From Nitrospirales bacterium (GTDB taxonomy: Bacteria; Nitrospirota; Nitrospiria; Nitrospirales; UBA8639), in contig JAJDBQ010000243.1 of NCBI GenBank assembly GCA_029261255.1, positions 1 to 49,199 of the forward strand: 49,199 bases of DNA, written 5' to 3'. Both the position numbers and the translations under genes were made by a program. Positions 10,801 through 19,316 of the stretch are shown here, piece by piece (position 1 is the first letter of the stretch; each line of letters starts with the position of its first letter). A model generated the notes under the pieces. The model was not told where the DNA came from. It made no database searches and saw only the letters and a list, made by a program, of their open reading frames with translations.

Positions 10801-13800
10801 TGTTTAGTTACATCGCCAGCACATATGAACAATTAGAAGAACCCGGTCCGGCTCGAGATTATTATCGCAAAAAACTGGCTCTCCTCAATCAGGCGTCTCC
10901 GACAAATCAAGATGCTGCAGCACTCACAGAAAAAGCCGTTGTCCTCAATCGGCTGGGAGTCCTTTCACATCAATTAGATGAACCTGAACAAGCGATGGAG
11001 TCCTTTCGTCAATCCTTGAACTACACCCGTACATTGAATTTGCCTTTTGGGATCAGTGTGAATGCGTATAATCTTTCTCAATTGGCCGTAGAAGGTCTCC
11101 TTCAAAGACACATACCAGAACAGAGCGTCGTTGAGGCGATCACCTCCGGCATTCATGACCTTCAGCAGCGGAGCTATGAAGACCGCAATCTGTTTTTCAC
11201 GCTCACCAACTCGGCCTTGCTCCTTTCGCTTCTCCCTGACCCTTTGCTCAACACGCGCGTCAAACCGGAGGAAGCCGTCCAACGCATGCATGCGCGGTTT
11301 ACCCAAAATACTCTTCCCTGGTCGTATTATCAGAAAGCCGAATCCCTGCTGTCACAACCAGACTTATTCTCCAATGATGAACGGCTCCCCGCTCAATTTC
11401 TGGTAAAGCTCAACCAAGCCGAATTAGCTCGAACCGGGGACCAGCCTCAGGTCTATCGTCAAATACAGAAAGACCTTCTTGCGCTAGTGGAAGAGCAACA
11501 ATCACCCAATAGCTGGTTGTGGTATTTGTCTCAAGCAGAAGAGACTGCCGACGCTCTCATACGAAAAGAATCTCTTCAACAATCTGTTGAAACGGTGCTT
11601 CGCTTCCCAGCACAGACCGACCCTCGAACAGGGCTGACCAATACTTGGCCGGCATACGAGCGTCTGATCCAACTCTCAGTCGACCAATTGATCAAAGACG
11701 GTCGACCAGATGAGGCCTTCGCCGTGGCCGAACAACTCAGCATTCGCCAAAAAACAAGTGCGCTGTATGAAGAGTTAGGCGAGGACTTTTTCCTCAAAGG
11801 GCTAGGAGATTATGAACCAGAATTGAAATCGTTACTTGTGGATCTCCGGCAAGCCAGAAACGAGGGAGATATCCCAGCTATTGAAGAACTCGGTGCTGCC
11901 CTTCAAGACACACTGTATGCGCTGTTTGAAGAATATCCATGGGCCACCGCATCTTTCTGGGCGTATCCTCCGACCGCGGAACTGCTCTATTTAGGTGTCG
12001 ACGGGAAGCACCCTTACCTGAAAATTGTCAAAGGCCAGCAAGGCTATCATGGCTTCATTCATAACGGTGAAACGCTCCACTACAGTGCTCTGGCTGTCAC
12101 CAATGACGGAATTGCTGGAGATGAAGAATTTCACCTTCGATTACGTCAATCGGCCTCCGCCTATATCTCAATACCCCAGGATCTGGAAACGTCCCTCTCT
12201 TCGCTAACACTTGATCAGAAACCACTGACATGGGTCAGCAACTTCTATGACTTTCTGAATGGATATCATCAGCGCAGCCTCTTTTTTTCTCACATCACCA
12301 GCCCGAGCACCTTTCAGATCTCTCCCCCTTCGACTGCGAGTGAAATTCCGTTTGTGCTCCAACAGTTTACCGGGGTGAAGACTCATGATCATCCGCTGGC
12401 CGCGCAAGCCAATATTGCCGCATTTCTCCAACCTCCACGTACATTCGCCTTTGAAGTTCAGCAAACGCAAGACGTCCGAGAATTTGTCTCAGCGCTCGAT
12501 TTTGCTGGCACACAACATCATTCGATACTCCTGTTTGGCAGCATTCCATCCTCGTCGTCTTCCCCATGGGTCCTGATTTCCTCTCTCCTACGTGCCGGTT
12601 TTCCACATGTCCTCGTCAGCCATACACCTCTCGATTCAAAAACGTCCACTCAGTTTTTGGACAACTATCTGACGCACCTCCAGAAGCTGCCTCCAGATGA
12701 AGCCATGGTGGCCGCATCAAAAGATATCTGGGGATCGGACACGGAAAAATATCCTTTCCGGCACTACGGATTTGCAGGCATGGGACCGGACGAACGCCAG
12801 GAATACGCCTCATCTATCTACGACCAGGAAGTGGCAGACGCCATTCAGGCATTTGAAAGTGAGGATTTCCCTGCCTCCTTAGTGCATATTGAACATGCCC
12901 TCGCACTCATTGATCATGCCCAACAACAACAAGACTTCACCCAACTCACCTCTCTGGCAGTCGAAATCGCTTTTGAAGTCAACGATTACGAAGAAGGTCT
13001 GTTCTTTCAACAGAAATTGCTTGATTCATTGACGCCGGAAACCCCTGCGAGCGAACGAGCCGAGGCAGAATATCGTATGGGCATTCTCCATTCTCGCCTT
13101 GAACATTTTGACACCGCCGTGCAACACCTCGAGCAAGCCAACCACATCTGGCAACAAGACGAGGAACTTGATCGCCTTGCAGAAGGCATCGCGACATTAG
13201 GCATCGTCCGCGAAAATATGGGCTCCTATACGGAAGCCTTAGAACAATTCCACCAGTCGTTTTCCCTGTATCAGGAAATCGGGGAAATGGGTCACACTGC
13301 CTTTCAATACCGGCGAATCGGCCGTATTTATTACCTTCGATTAGGGCGGTACGAGAAAGCCCGGGAAAGCTTCATGGCTTCGTTGGAGATGTACCAAGAA
13401 GAGGGCGATCCTCAGGGAGAAGCCGAAGTGCTGTATGAAGTGGGATTGACCTTTGAAAAAGTTGGCCTCTTTGAGCAGGCTGCGGAACACTACAAGCAAG
13501 CCCAGTCCATCGCGATAGAATTGGACAATCCCATCCTCTTGGCGACTGGTGATCTCTACCTCGCAAATGTGGCCTGGTTCCAAGGGAATTATCAAACGGC
13601 CTTTCAATTATTATCCAAGGCTGATAAGCACGCCGAACAGGCCAATGACCTGCAATTGCGGATTATGGTGAAAAACACTCGGGGATTGATCTACTGGACC
13701 CTGAATGACGTCGATAAAGGACTGTTCCATTTACATGATGCGGTCACACTCAGTCAGGAATCGAACATCCAAACCGAGCTAGCCTCATCATTGAACAACC

Positions 13801-15635
13801 TTGGCTTAATCTATAGGCAACAGGGCGACCACACCACGGCCCTGGACTATTTCCAACAGGCCAAAACCCTGGACGAGTCACTCAAGAGCCAATGGGGATT
13901 AGGGTACGACCATCGAAATATTGGCATTTCTTTACTGGCCCTAGAACGGTTAGAGGAAGCTGAGGGTCATTTTCTCAAAGCCGAACAGATCAGTGCCGAC
14001 ATCCACAATGTTATCAATTGGGTCAAAGCCTTATTAGAATTAGGAAATGTCAACACAGCGCTTGCGCGTCCTGACCAAGCCCTTGATTATTACGAACGGG
14101 CGCATACGTTATCTCAGCAATACGGCATCAAGGAAGTGGAATGGCGGGCGGCATCGGGAAAAGCCACGCTGTTGCGCGAACAGGGAAAACGTTCTGAGGC
14201 CTTAACGTGGTTTACCAAAGGCGTCGAAGTCGTGGAAGGCATGCGGGCAGCCTTGAAGATCGATGAACTTCGAAACAGTTTCCAGAACAACAAGCTTGAT
14301 CTTTACCGAGACATTATTACGCTGCTCATCAGCATGAACCGCACCGATGAAGCCTTTAATTTTTTAGAACGTTCTCGCTCCCGAAGCTTCATCGATCTAC
14401 TGGGCAATCAAAAACTCACATTTAAGAACGACGAGGATCAGTCAACTTGGACAAGAATCGACAGCCTGGCCTCTATGCTCGATTCCCTAAAATCCGAACT
14501 TGGTTCATACGAGGAAGCTCCTGCTGACTTAGCGGAACGATATCGAAACACGAAAGCCCAGTATGAAGAAGCGATTATCGAGGTCAAACAACAGAATCCG
14601 AGCCTCAGTAGCTTTGTCTCAGTCGATCCATTAGATCTACAAGGCATCCAACAACTCTTGTCTCCAAAAGTTGGGTTACTCTCATATTTCATCACAAAAG
14701 ACCAGCTCTACTTATGGCTCATCACGAGGGAAAACACAATCTTCAAAGCTGTGACGGTACAAGAGGAAGAACTCACCAATTTAGTGAGCCGGTACCGTCA
14801 ACTGGTTCAACATATCGAACCGGTTGAGGAAGAACTACAGAAACTCTATACCACGCTCATTCAGCCAGTCGCGCCAGAGATTAACAACTTGGAGTTTTTA
14901 GGCATTATTCCTGATGGACCTCTACACTTTCTCTCATTCGCGGCGCTTAAACACGGTCCGGCCTATCTGGTGGATGATGTTCCTCTCTTTTACGCCCCTT
15001 CAGCATCTGTCTTTCAATTCACATTTGCTAAACGACAAGCGGTAAAAAATGACAAAGTCCTCGCGATTGGCAATCCAGATTTGGGAAATTTCAACTACGA
15101 TCTTCCCCTGGCTGAATTAGAAGCCCAAAGCATTAAATGGAATTATCCCAATATGGATATCCTCACCGGAAAGAAAGCCACCAAGGATTGGGTAGTGAAG
15201 AATATTTCCCAATATGGCATCATCCACTTAGCGGCTCATGGAGAATTCGATGAGGGCAACCCACTACTGTCGACGCTCTGGTTGGCATCAGAAAATCCGG
15301 AAAACAGGCGTCTCACTGTCAAAGAGATCTTTAGTTTGGAAGTGAACGCGGATCTCGTCACCTTAAGTGCCTGCCAAACCGGCCTGGGCAAACTGGAAGC
15401 CGGCGAGCTCATCGGCCTCAATCGGGCCTTTATTTATGCCGGGACACATGCCTTAGTGTCGGCACTGTGGCGAGTGGATGACCTTTCGACTTCTGTGCTC
15501 ATGAAACATTTTTATCGAAATTATGTCTCAGCGAATAAAGCCACCAGCTTGCGTCAAGCACAACTCATCGTCAAAAAAGACTTTCCGCACCCATCCTACT
15601 GGGCAGCGTTCAGTCTGATCGGAGACTACCAATGA
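7815..15635 (+). CDS. Giant exported TolB-propeller / TPR / double CHAT-domain protein (2606 aa)
   Basis: Order of domains: a signal sequence (h-region about 21-37); a TolB/PD40-like propeller (about 44-300, repeats such as QPSVSADGQTMAFTSMRSGN); a long TPR array (about 330-1180 and a helical linker to 1375); a degenerate CHAT-like module (about 1385-1655); a second TPR array (about 1660-2190); and a C-terminal CHAT domain (about 2260-2606). CHAT domains are caspase/separase-like cysteine peptidases. The C-terminal one keeps the dyad: His2475 in HLAAHGEF and Cys2520 in TLSACQTG, followed by LVSALWRVDD. Before it lies the usual LERSRSRSFIDLLGNQ linker. The start ATG overlaps the preceding stop (ATGA); TTG 7791 is an alternative. 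The export signal places it in the periplasm or outside, unlike typical cytoplasmic CHAT proteins. Substrate unknown; the lipoprotein, SH3 and M48 neighbours suggest envelope function. Confidence 0.88.
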   Translation: MTCHLDLRLSRHQPMPRHRSLIILNICLFLLGPTQALGSTPELVTTHPALDYQPSVSADGQTMAFTSMRSGNADIWVKTLKSSALTLPHQMTTHPANDQEPALNKAGTRLLYVSHKSDPRGDVYLLDLITREEQQLTDLTSGDTSPQWDQEEEGFFYLKKDPLQGTSAIYRKSFSNPTEELVIPQATSFSSNRGQLLFSSDTGLTLMNLQDNSSSPLNQNKDVLNLWPALNPHASEAATKLPVFFSQYARDTNSDGLIDIDDESSMWMSLLDAQTDTSKNLYQLTPAHQFHAYPNVSKDFLYYSDLKAGNIFRINITAFLKDYADLEHAKTLASSYQDYGQLDQALLVLSNISHNLLSQQSPEAQAAFDFSLAETETQRGNFRSARQALEPYTNRTGQIGALARIQTITLRVRQQAKNVSSTERRRLVTTGVSDLLTIGEKHRTLNEVYGQALIEAGRLYLFANDPLTALEYLVKVDDIHDNEIRAKGLFTRGHAYRILGDAPNVIRVFVDVIRLFGERTSWGTRAIQQVMTLSQEGKAVRDRMTSLQKIIPLHPDLVVLIATTRLTIADLQYEEGEQLSALETLESIISAPELPQKLIIQAYQKKATILSGSERYQEAADTYAALSQLSREHQTEELKGTQQLLILQLVKKALKDRKVGETRIAAKSLKRLIDEYPESVEAHRAYIETKSMLKDTPAVQAWYTELVKAHPTHAPYQYGQALALSYSEPPDLPLVIKMLQRTKEKDPTIGYVHQTLGWAYEQTERISGNSGYLEKAEQEYRIALEINDASRFPDVESQLLLNLGNTYLALSNFREAYRHYRQREEQYTPTGETITELLYRKNYGEACFKSGRTEESVTQYQLALRRVPPEQQSLQAEILERIGLSHQDNGEFAKAITAFTQALDLNRELGQEQNVTLLQRNIGVNLFNLSRASETGGREKSKQALESYFTSLNHLASSDEKTLPKGSGLFNVNVALNDDSSQAASGFDQMGEQKLMFSYIASTYEQLEEPGPARDYYRKKLALLNQASPTNQDAAALTEKAVVLNRLGVLSHQLDEPEQAMESFRQSLNYTRTLNLPFGISVNAYNLSQLAVEGLLQRHIPEQSVVEAITSGIHDLQQRSYEDRNLFFTLTNSALLLSLLPDPLLNTRVKPEEAVQRMHARFTQNTLPWSYYQKAESLLSQPDLFSNDERLPAQFLVKLNQAELARTGDQPQVYRQIQKDLLALVEEQQSPNSWLWYLSQAEETADALIRKESLQQSVETVLRFPAQTDPRTGLTNTWPAYERLIQLSVDQLIKDGRPDEAFAVAEQLSIRQKTSALYEELGEDFFLKGLGDYEPELKSLLVDLRQARNEGDIPAIEELGAALQDTLYALFEEYPWATASFWAYPPTAELLYLGVDGKHPYLKIVKGQQGYHGFIHNGETLHYSALAVTNDGIAGDEEFHLRLRQSASAYISIPQDLETSLSSLTLDQKPLTWVSNFYDFLNGYHQRSLFFSHITSPSTFQISPPSTASEIPFVLQQFTGVKTHDHPLAAQANIAAFLQPPRTFAFEVQQTQDVREFVSALDFAGTQHHSILLFGSIPSSSSSPWVLISSLLRAGFPHVLVSHTPLDSKTSTQFLDNYLTHLQKLPPDEAMVAASKDIWGSDTEKYPFRHYGFAGMGPDERQEYASSIYDQEVADAIQAFESEDFPASLVHIEHALALIDHAQQQQDFTQLTSLAVEIAFEVNDYEEGLFFQQKLLDSLTPETPASERAEAEYRMGILHSRLEHFDTAVQHLEQANHIWQQDEELDRLAEGIATLGIVRENMGSYTEALEQFHQSFSLYQEIGEMGHTAFQYRRIGRIYYLRLGRYEKARESFMASLEMYQEEGDPQGEAEVLYEVGLTFEKVGLFEQAAEHYKQAQSIAIELDNPILLATGDLYLANVAWFQGNYQTAFQLLSKADKHAEQANDLQLRIMVKNTRGLIYWTLNDVDKGLFHLHDAVTLSQESNIQTELASSLNNLGLIYRQQGDHTTALDYFQQAKTLDESLKSQWGLGYDHRNIGISLLALERLEEAEGHFLKAEQISADIHNVINWVKALLELGNVNTALARPDQALDYYERAHTLSQQYGIKEVEWRAASGKATLLREQGKRSEALTWFTKGVEVVEGMRAALKIDELRNSFQNNKLDLYRDIITLLISMNRTDEAFNFLERSRSRSFIDLLGNQKLTFKNDEDQSTWTRIDSLASMLDSLKSELGSYEEAPADLAERYRNTKAQYEEAIIEVKQQNPSLSSFVSVDPLDLQGIQQLLSPKVGLLSYFITKDQLYLWLITRENTIFKAVTVQEEELTNLVSRYRQLVQHIEPVEEELQKLYTTLIQPVAPEINNLEFLGIIPDGPLHFLSFAALKHGPAYLVDDVPLFYAPSASVFQFTFAKRQAVKNDKVLAIGNPDLGNFNYDLPLAELEAQSIKWNYPNMDILTGKKATKDWVVKNISQYGIIHLAAHGEFDEGNPLLSTLWLASENPENRRLTVKEIFSLEVNADLVTLSACQTGLGKLEAGELIGLNRAFIYAGTHALVSALWRVDDLSTSVLMKHFYRNYVSANKATSLRQAQLIVKKDFPHPSYWAAFSLIGDYQ

Positions 15636-15667
15636 GATTATCCACGTACTCGAGGCAAAGGAACACA

Positions 15668-16195
15668 ATGAAATCGTCTTTCCTCATGACTCTATTCTTT
15701 AGTCTCACCGTTCTCTTGGGCGGGCTCTTCTGTCTTTCCTCACCCTCCTGGGCCGACACCTCGTTTGCCAAACAGGATGGCGTAAAGATCACAACCAAGA
15801 AATCGCCGAGGTCTAAGGTCTTGACGACCTTACAGCTTGGTGATGCCGTCACAGTCCTCAGTGTCGAAGGCCGCATGGCTAAGGTAAAAACGAGCAAAGG
15901 GAAAACCGGTTGGGTGTTCAAATTTCGGTTGACTCCCAAAAAGCCTGCCGCTCGTGGGGGCTCAGGACTCTTTGGCTTAAAAGGACGAAAAAAGATTGCC
16001 GCCCGTGAATCCCGTGCTGGCGGGAGTATCCGCGGACTCAAGGAATCAACGGAACAATATGCCAAGGACAAACATATCAAACAAGAGCATCGGGATGCCG
16101 TGGATCGTATGGAGGCACTATTGATCCCATCCAATGAGTTAATCGAATTCAAGCAAGCCGGTCATTTAGGCGAATTCTCAGGAGGTGTCCAATGA
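15668..16195 (+). CDS. Exported SH3-domain protein (175 aa)
   Basis: A classic signal peptide (MKSSFLMTLFFSLTVLLGGL, cleavage probably after SPSWA) is followed by a bacterial SH3 (SH3_3) domain at about residues 32-85, with the motif GDAVTVLSVEGRMAKVKTS and KGKTGWVFKFRL. The rest is basic, glycine/arginine-rich and helical. SH3_3 domains usually bind peptidoglycan or other envelope ligands. Start: ATG 15668 has AAAGGA six bases upstream and gives a clean signal peptide; ATG 15632 overlaps the CHAT stop (ATGA) and would add 12 residues, so it stays possible. The stop overlaps the start of the M48 gene by four bases, implying translational coupling and joint function with the peptidase. Confidence 0.85.
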   Translation: MKSSFLMTLFFSLTVLLGGLFCLSSPSWADTSFAKQDGVKITTKKSPRSKVLTTLQLGDAVTVLSVEGRMAKVKTSKGKTGWVFKFRLTPKKPAARGGSGLFGLKGRKKIAARESRAGGSIRGLKESTEQYAKDKHIKQEHRDAVDRMEALLIPSNELIEFKQAGHLGEFSGGVQ

Positions 16196-17145
16196 GGAAG
16201 TTATTCATTCACAGTGTGCTTGTGCTGTTTATCCTCTTTCTTCCTGAAATAAGCATTGGTGGATTTTTTGATGATCTAATCAAGCCTCGCCCATCCAAAA
16301 AACAGGAGTCTCCCTCCACTGAAAAGGAATCTGCCAATGAGTCTCCTGATTTGATCCAAGGCTTGGGAGAAGCCTTTGGCATTAAAAAGAAAAAAGTGGA
16401 TTTGTTTAGGAAAGGTCTTGGCGTCGTTGAAGCGCTGCAACCCATCGGAGAAGAAGAAGAGATTACGTTAGGCGAGGCGGTGGCCGTGGAAGCCTTTAGC
16501 CGCTTTGGTGGAGAATATTCCAATGAAGGATGGACTCGATATATCAATCTGGTCGGAAACACCATTGCCGAAGTGTCTGACCGGCCCACATTGGACTACC
16601 ATTTCGCTATTCTCAATAGTCCCGAGCAGAACGCCTTTGCTGCGCCTGGTGGATATATCTTCATCACCGTTGGCTTGCTCAAGACCCTCAACAATGAAGC
16701 AGAATTGGCAGGCGTCTTAGCACATGAAATAGCCCACATCACAAAGCAACACATGCTAGAGACCATCCGACGCGGATCCGTATTAGGCAGCGTCTCAGAA
16801 CTCACTCTCACGGCTCTGAAGAAAAACCCGGAAATGTTTGCCAACGTCATTGATGAAATGACCGAAGTTCTGTTTACTAAGGGGTTAGATAAAGACAAAG
16901 AATTCGAGGCGGATGTGGCCGGTATCGAGTATGCCTACCGTGCAGGATATCACCCCAAAGGATTGCAGGATTACCTGCAGACCTTAGCCAACGGAGAAGG
17001 CCAAACCCAATCCAAGTTCTTCACCACGCACCCCTCAACCACTTTACGCATTTCTAAGATTAAGACACTCATCTCAACTTACTCTGATATTCAAGACCTG
17101 CCATTCCTTACCAGACGTTTTCAGCAATACGTGAAAACCAGTTAA
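16192..17145 (+). CDS. Exported M48 family zinc metallopeptidase (317 aa)
   Basis: A signal sequence (LFIHSVLVLFILFLPEISIG) is followed by an M48 catalytic domain: LAGVLAHEIAHITKQH with zinc ligands His178 and His182 and catalytic Glu179, and the third ligand in EFEADVAGIEYAYRAGYHP (Glu237). The segment AFAAPGGYIFITVGLL just before is the normal M48C beta hairpin, and the protein ends with the family's FFTTHPSTTLRISKIK block. Periplasmic M48C enzymes such as BepA and LoiP are quality-control proteases for outer-membrane proteins; unlike BepA there is no C-terminal TPR here, but the CHAT partner upstream supplies many TPRs. Start ATG 16192 overlaps the SH3 stop (ATGA). Last gene of the 3569-17145 run. 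Confidence 0.92.
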   Translation: MRKLFIHSVLVLFILFLPEISIGGFFDDLIKPRPSKKQESPSTEKESANESPDLIQGLGEAFGIKKKKVDLFRKGLGVVEALQPIGEEEEITLGEAVAVEAFSRFGGEYSNEGWTRYINLVGNTIAEVSDRPTLDYHFAILNSPEQNAFAAPGGYIFITVGLLKTLNNEAELAGVLAHEIAHITKQHMLETIRRGSVLGSVSELTLTALKKNPEMFANVIDEMTEVLFTKGLDKDKEFEADVAGIEYAYRAGYHPKGLQDYLQTLANGEGQTQSKFFTTHPSTTLRISKIKTLISTYSDIQDLPFLTRRFQQYVKTS

Positions 17146-17171
17146 ATCTCTTATCTTTTGGTTTTCTCCTC

Positions 17172-17199
17172 GGGGTTGGAGCATACATGCTCTAGCCCC
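17172..17199 (+). terminator. Hairpin after the M48 gene, possible terminator
   Basis: GGGGTTGGAGCA pairs with TGCTCTAGCCCC (two G-U pairs) 27 bases after the M48 stop. There is no clear U-tract behind it, so termination strength is uncertain. Confidence 0.4.
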
Positions 17200-17211
17200 C
17201 TCAGCCTTTGT

Positions 17212-17499
17212 GGGCATGCTGAAAAACCACCAGCCTTCGCGCTCGCCGCTGAAGCCAGCTTTGGCGCGCAAGCCGACAAGACTACGGCTGACAGGCTAGC
17301 GGTTCCATGTCTGCCGAGCCTACTCCGCCGAAATAGCTTTGGCTACGAAGGCCGGGAGCGGCCTCGCATAGGCAGGTCGCCATTGTGCCGTGCTCACGTA
17401 CTTCTACTTACGCTCTGGACGTCACATAAATGTCAGCCCAAACGGGATCTAGAAATCCATTTTCGGCCTCGCTAGATGAATTTTTTGAACATACCCGTC
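17212..17499 (+). repeat. MITE-like dispersed repeat, copy A (long form)
   Basis: The ends are inverted: GGGCATGCTGAAAAA at 17212-17226 against TTTTTTGAACATACCC near 17481-17496. Inside are CCACCAGCCTTCGCGCT, a GC-rich block with GGCTAGCGGTTCCATG, CCGTGCTCACGTAC and GCTAGATGAA. The GC-rich block is found again, inverted, at 24347-24602, and the outer parts at 45241-45364. A 105-codon open frame here is a by-product of the repeat. Confidence 0.85.
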
Positions 17500-18431
17500 T
17501 GGGCCTGACATTCAATTCTTCTTGGACCAATTCGGGCCTTTTACTAGAAATATTCAACAGGTCCGTTCTCACAATCACACTTAGCTAGCCGCAAGGCGCT
17601 AGGCCTTTAAGAAAATTCCAAAAACCCTGTAAATAGGGACAAAAGGCCAGTCAGGAATTCATCATTATCAACATGATCCATAGATTTCTGTGGATAAAAT
17701 AATTTTCACCGTATTTTGATACATAGACATTTATTCTCACGGATCAAATCAAAAAAAAAAGTCAAGGGAAAAACGTATTTCTACCTTTACGACTACGCCA
17801 AAAAAACAACACCGCTAGATATAGTATGCGAAAAATAAATCAACACAATGCCCAAAAAGCAGGCAAATAGCTCAATGGTCTTTTAATCCTTATGTTTTGA
17901 AGCTAATATTCGCAACTACAACCATGTTATCCACAAAATTTGTGGAAGACATTTTTCCCATATGGCCTGCATTTTGCCATATCAAAAAAGACCGTATTTA
18001 TAGAGAAAATCTCTTCCTGAAATGTTGAAATAAACCATTGCAGCAAAATTTTACCCATAACTCCAACCCAGATATCAGAACAGGAGATGACACATTTTTT
18101 TTCGATAATATGCCGTATGCGCATATCGGACACATCAAAAAATTAAACGCTGCTCTCCTATTCTCCAAAAAATTCTAAAATTTACTTAAAACTCCACACT
18201 CCATTATCTTGCTCTGCTTCCTTAGCGTTAATACCTGCACGTTCCCTCGAACGCATCAAGCATACCCACTATAAAAAACAGCGCAAAAGTCTCTACATAA
18301 TGTATGGGACACACTTGTCTCTCCCAATATGTAGGTTGCCCTTTTATCAATTTTTTGGTACAAGTCTAAAATCTTTCCGTGTTTCCTCTTTTGTCCCCTT
18401 CAAATATATGTATTCCTCGGAGGACTGATTC
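17500..18431. other. AT-rich non-coding region
   Basis: No open frame with coding character or ribosome site is seen in this 0.9-kb stretch. Composition is clearly more AT-rich than its surroundings, with A-tracts (10 A near 17751) and T-tracts. It contains the DnaA-box-like sites listed separately and a small palindrome around CCGTATGCGCATATCGG (18112-18128). The GGAGGA ribosome site of the next gene is at its right end. Confidence 0.6.
17665..17935. promoter_or_regulatory. Cluster of DnaA-box-like sites
   Basis: TTATCCACA, the consensus DnaA box, is found exactly at 17927-17935 on the plus strand and at 17689-17697 on the minus strand (TGTGGATAA). TTATCAACA, one mismatch, is at 17665-17673. 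All three lie in the AT-rich gap. Whether DnaA binds here, and for initiation or for titration/regulation, cannot be told; no dnaA, dnaN or gyrB gene is in the window. Confidence 0.5.
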
Positions 18432-18998
18432 ATGTCCCAACATGCAGACGGAATTTGGTCCAGGCGAGTATTGCTTAAAACTGCTTTGGCTGGAATGATG
18501 CTTTTTAGCAGTCGCCTTGCGTTTCCCAATTCAACCACAGCACATGCACGTCCAGAAGGGAGACTACGTCTCTATAACGTGAATACTAAAGAGCGACTCG
18601 TGGTCAAGTATCGAAATCGATCTGGGCAATACGACCAAGAAGCTTTGAACGCGCTCAATCATTTCTTACGTTGCCCGCATTCGAATCAAATCTGTGAGAT
18701 GGATCTTCAATTATTAGAAAGCGTCAATCACATTGAGAAGCTGGTAGGAAAAGGGAAAGAGATTCGTGTGTACTCTGCGTACCGATCACCTTCCTACAAT
18801 ACTTTATTGATTAATCAGGGGCACGGTGCCGCGCCTAAGAGCTTTCATACCACAGGACAAGCTATCGATTTTTCAATTCCCGGAGTACGCCTCTCACAAG
18901 TACGACGAGCCGCCTTCAAACTCAAACGAGGTGGAGTCGGATACTATCGCCGCCAAGGCTTCATTCATCTCGATACTGGTCCCGTCCGCTATTGGTAA
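18432..18998 (+). CDS. Tat-exported MepK/YcbK-like (DUF882, M15) murein endopeptidase
   Basis: 188 residues with a twin-arginine signal (SRRVLLKTALAGMMLF, Arg11-Arg12) and a DUF882/peptidase M15A domain. The zinc site is complete: His139 and Asp146 in SFHTTGQAIDF and His179 in GFIHLDTGPVRYW; YSAYRSPSYN is the usual substrate-side loop. E. coli MepK (YcbK), also Tat-exported, cleaves L,D-type (3-3) peptidoglycan cross-links, so a periplasmic cross-link hydrolase is expected. GGAGGA at 18418-18423 sets the start. It stands alone, with a long AT-rich region before it and a 318-base gap after it. Confidence 0.92.
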   Translation: MSQHADGIWSRRVLLKTALAGMMLFSSRLAFPNSTTAHARPEGRLRLYNVNTKERLVVKYRNRSGQYDQEALNALNHFLRCPHSNQICEMDLQLLESVNHIEKLVGKGKEIRVYSAYRSPSYNTLLINQGHGAAPKSFHTTGQAIDFSIPGVRLSQVRRAAFKLKRGGVGYYRRQGFIHLDTGPVRYW

Positions 18999-19224
18999 AT
19001 ACCATTCTCTAAACACTCCATCGCCAGCATCCGACGACTCCTTATTGTTCATGATCCGCCCCTGATTTTTATTGCCCATCCTTCAGGTAGTTCATCTCGT
19101 CAATGAGGAAATTCCTTAGTATTTAGGCATTTCTTACCTATACCTCGCGAACCTGCTCTCACTTCAACACGTCCTTTCCTGATGAACACATCAGGATAAT
19201 TCAGGATATTTCTCATCCAAAAGC

Positions 19225-19260
19225 GCCCTCCGCCCGAATAATGAAAAGGGCATTTTTTTT
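19225..19260 (+). terminator. Possible rho-independent terminator
   Basis: GCCCT (19225-19229) can pair with AGGGC (19247-19251), followed by A and eight T. The stem is only five pairs with a 17-base loop, so this is weak. The 18999-19316 gap otherwise shows nothing recognisable. Confidence 0.35.
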
Positions 19261-19316
19261 GCACTTCCTGATATCCAACGTGTGAAAAACCTGTTGTAGG
19301 AATCCCTCAAAACACA

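Noticed and set aside
17158-17475. 105-codon open frame on the plus strand
   Set aside because: It lies in repeat copy A and its product is low-complexity with no family.
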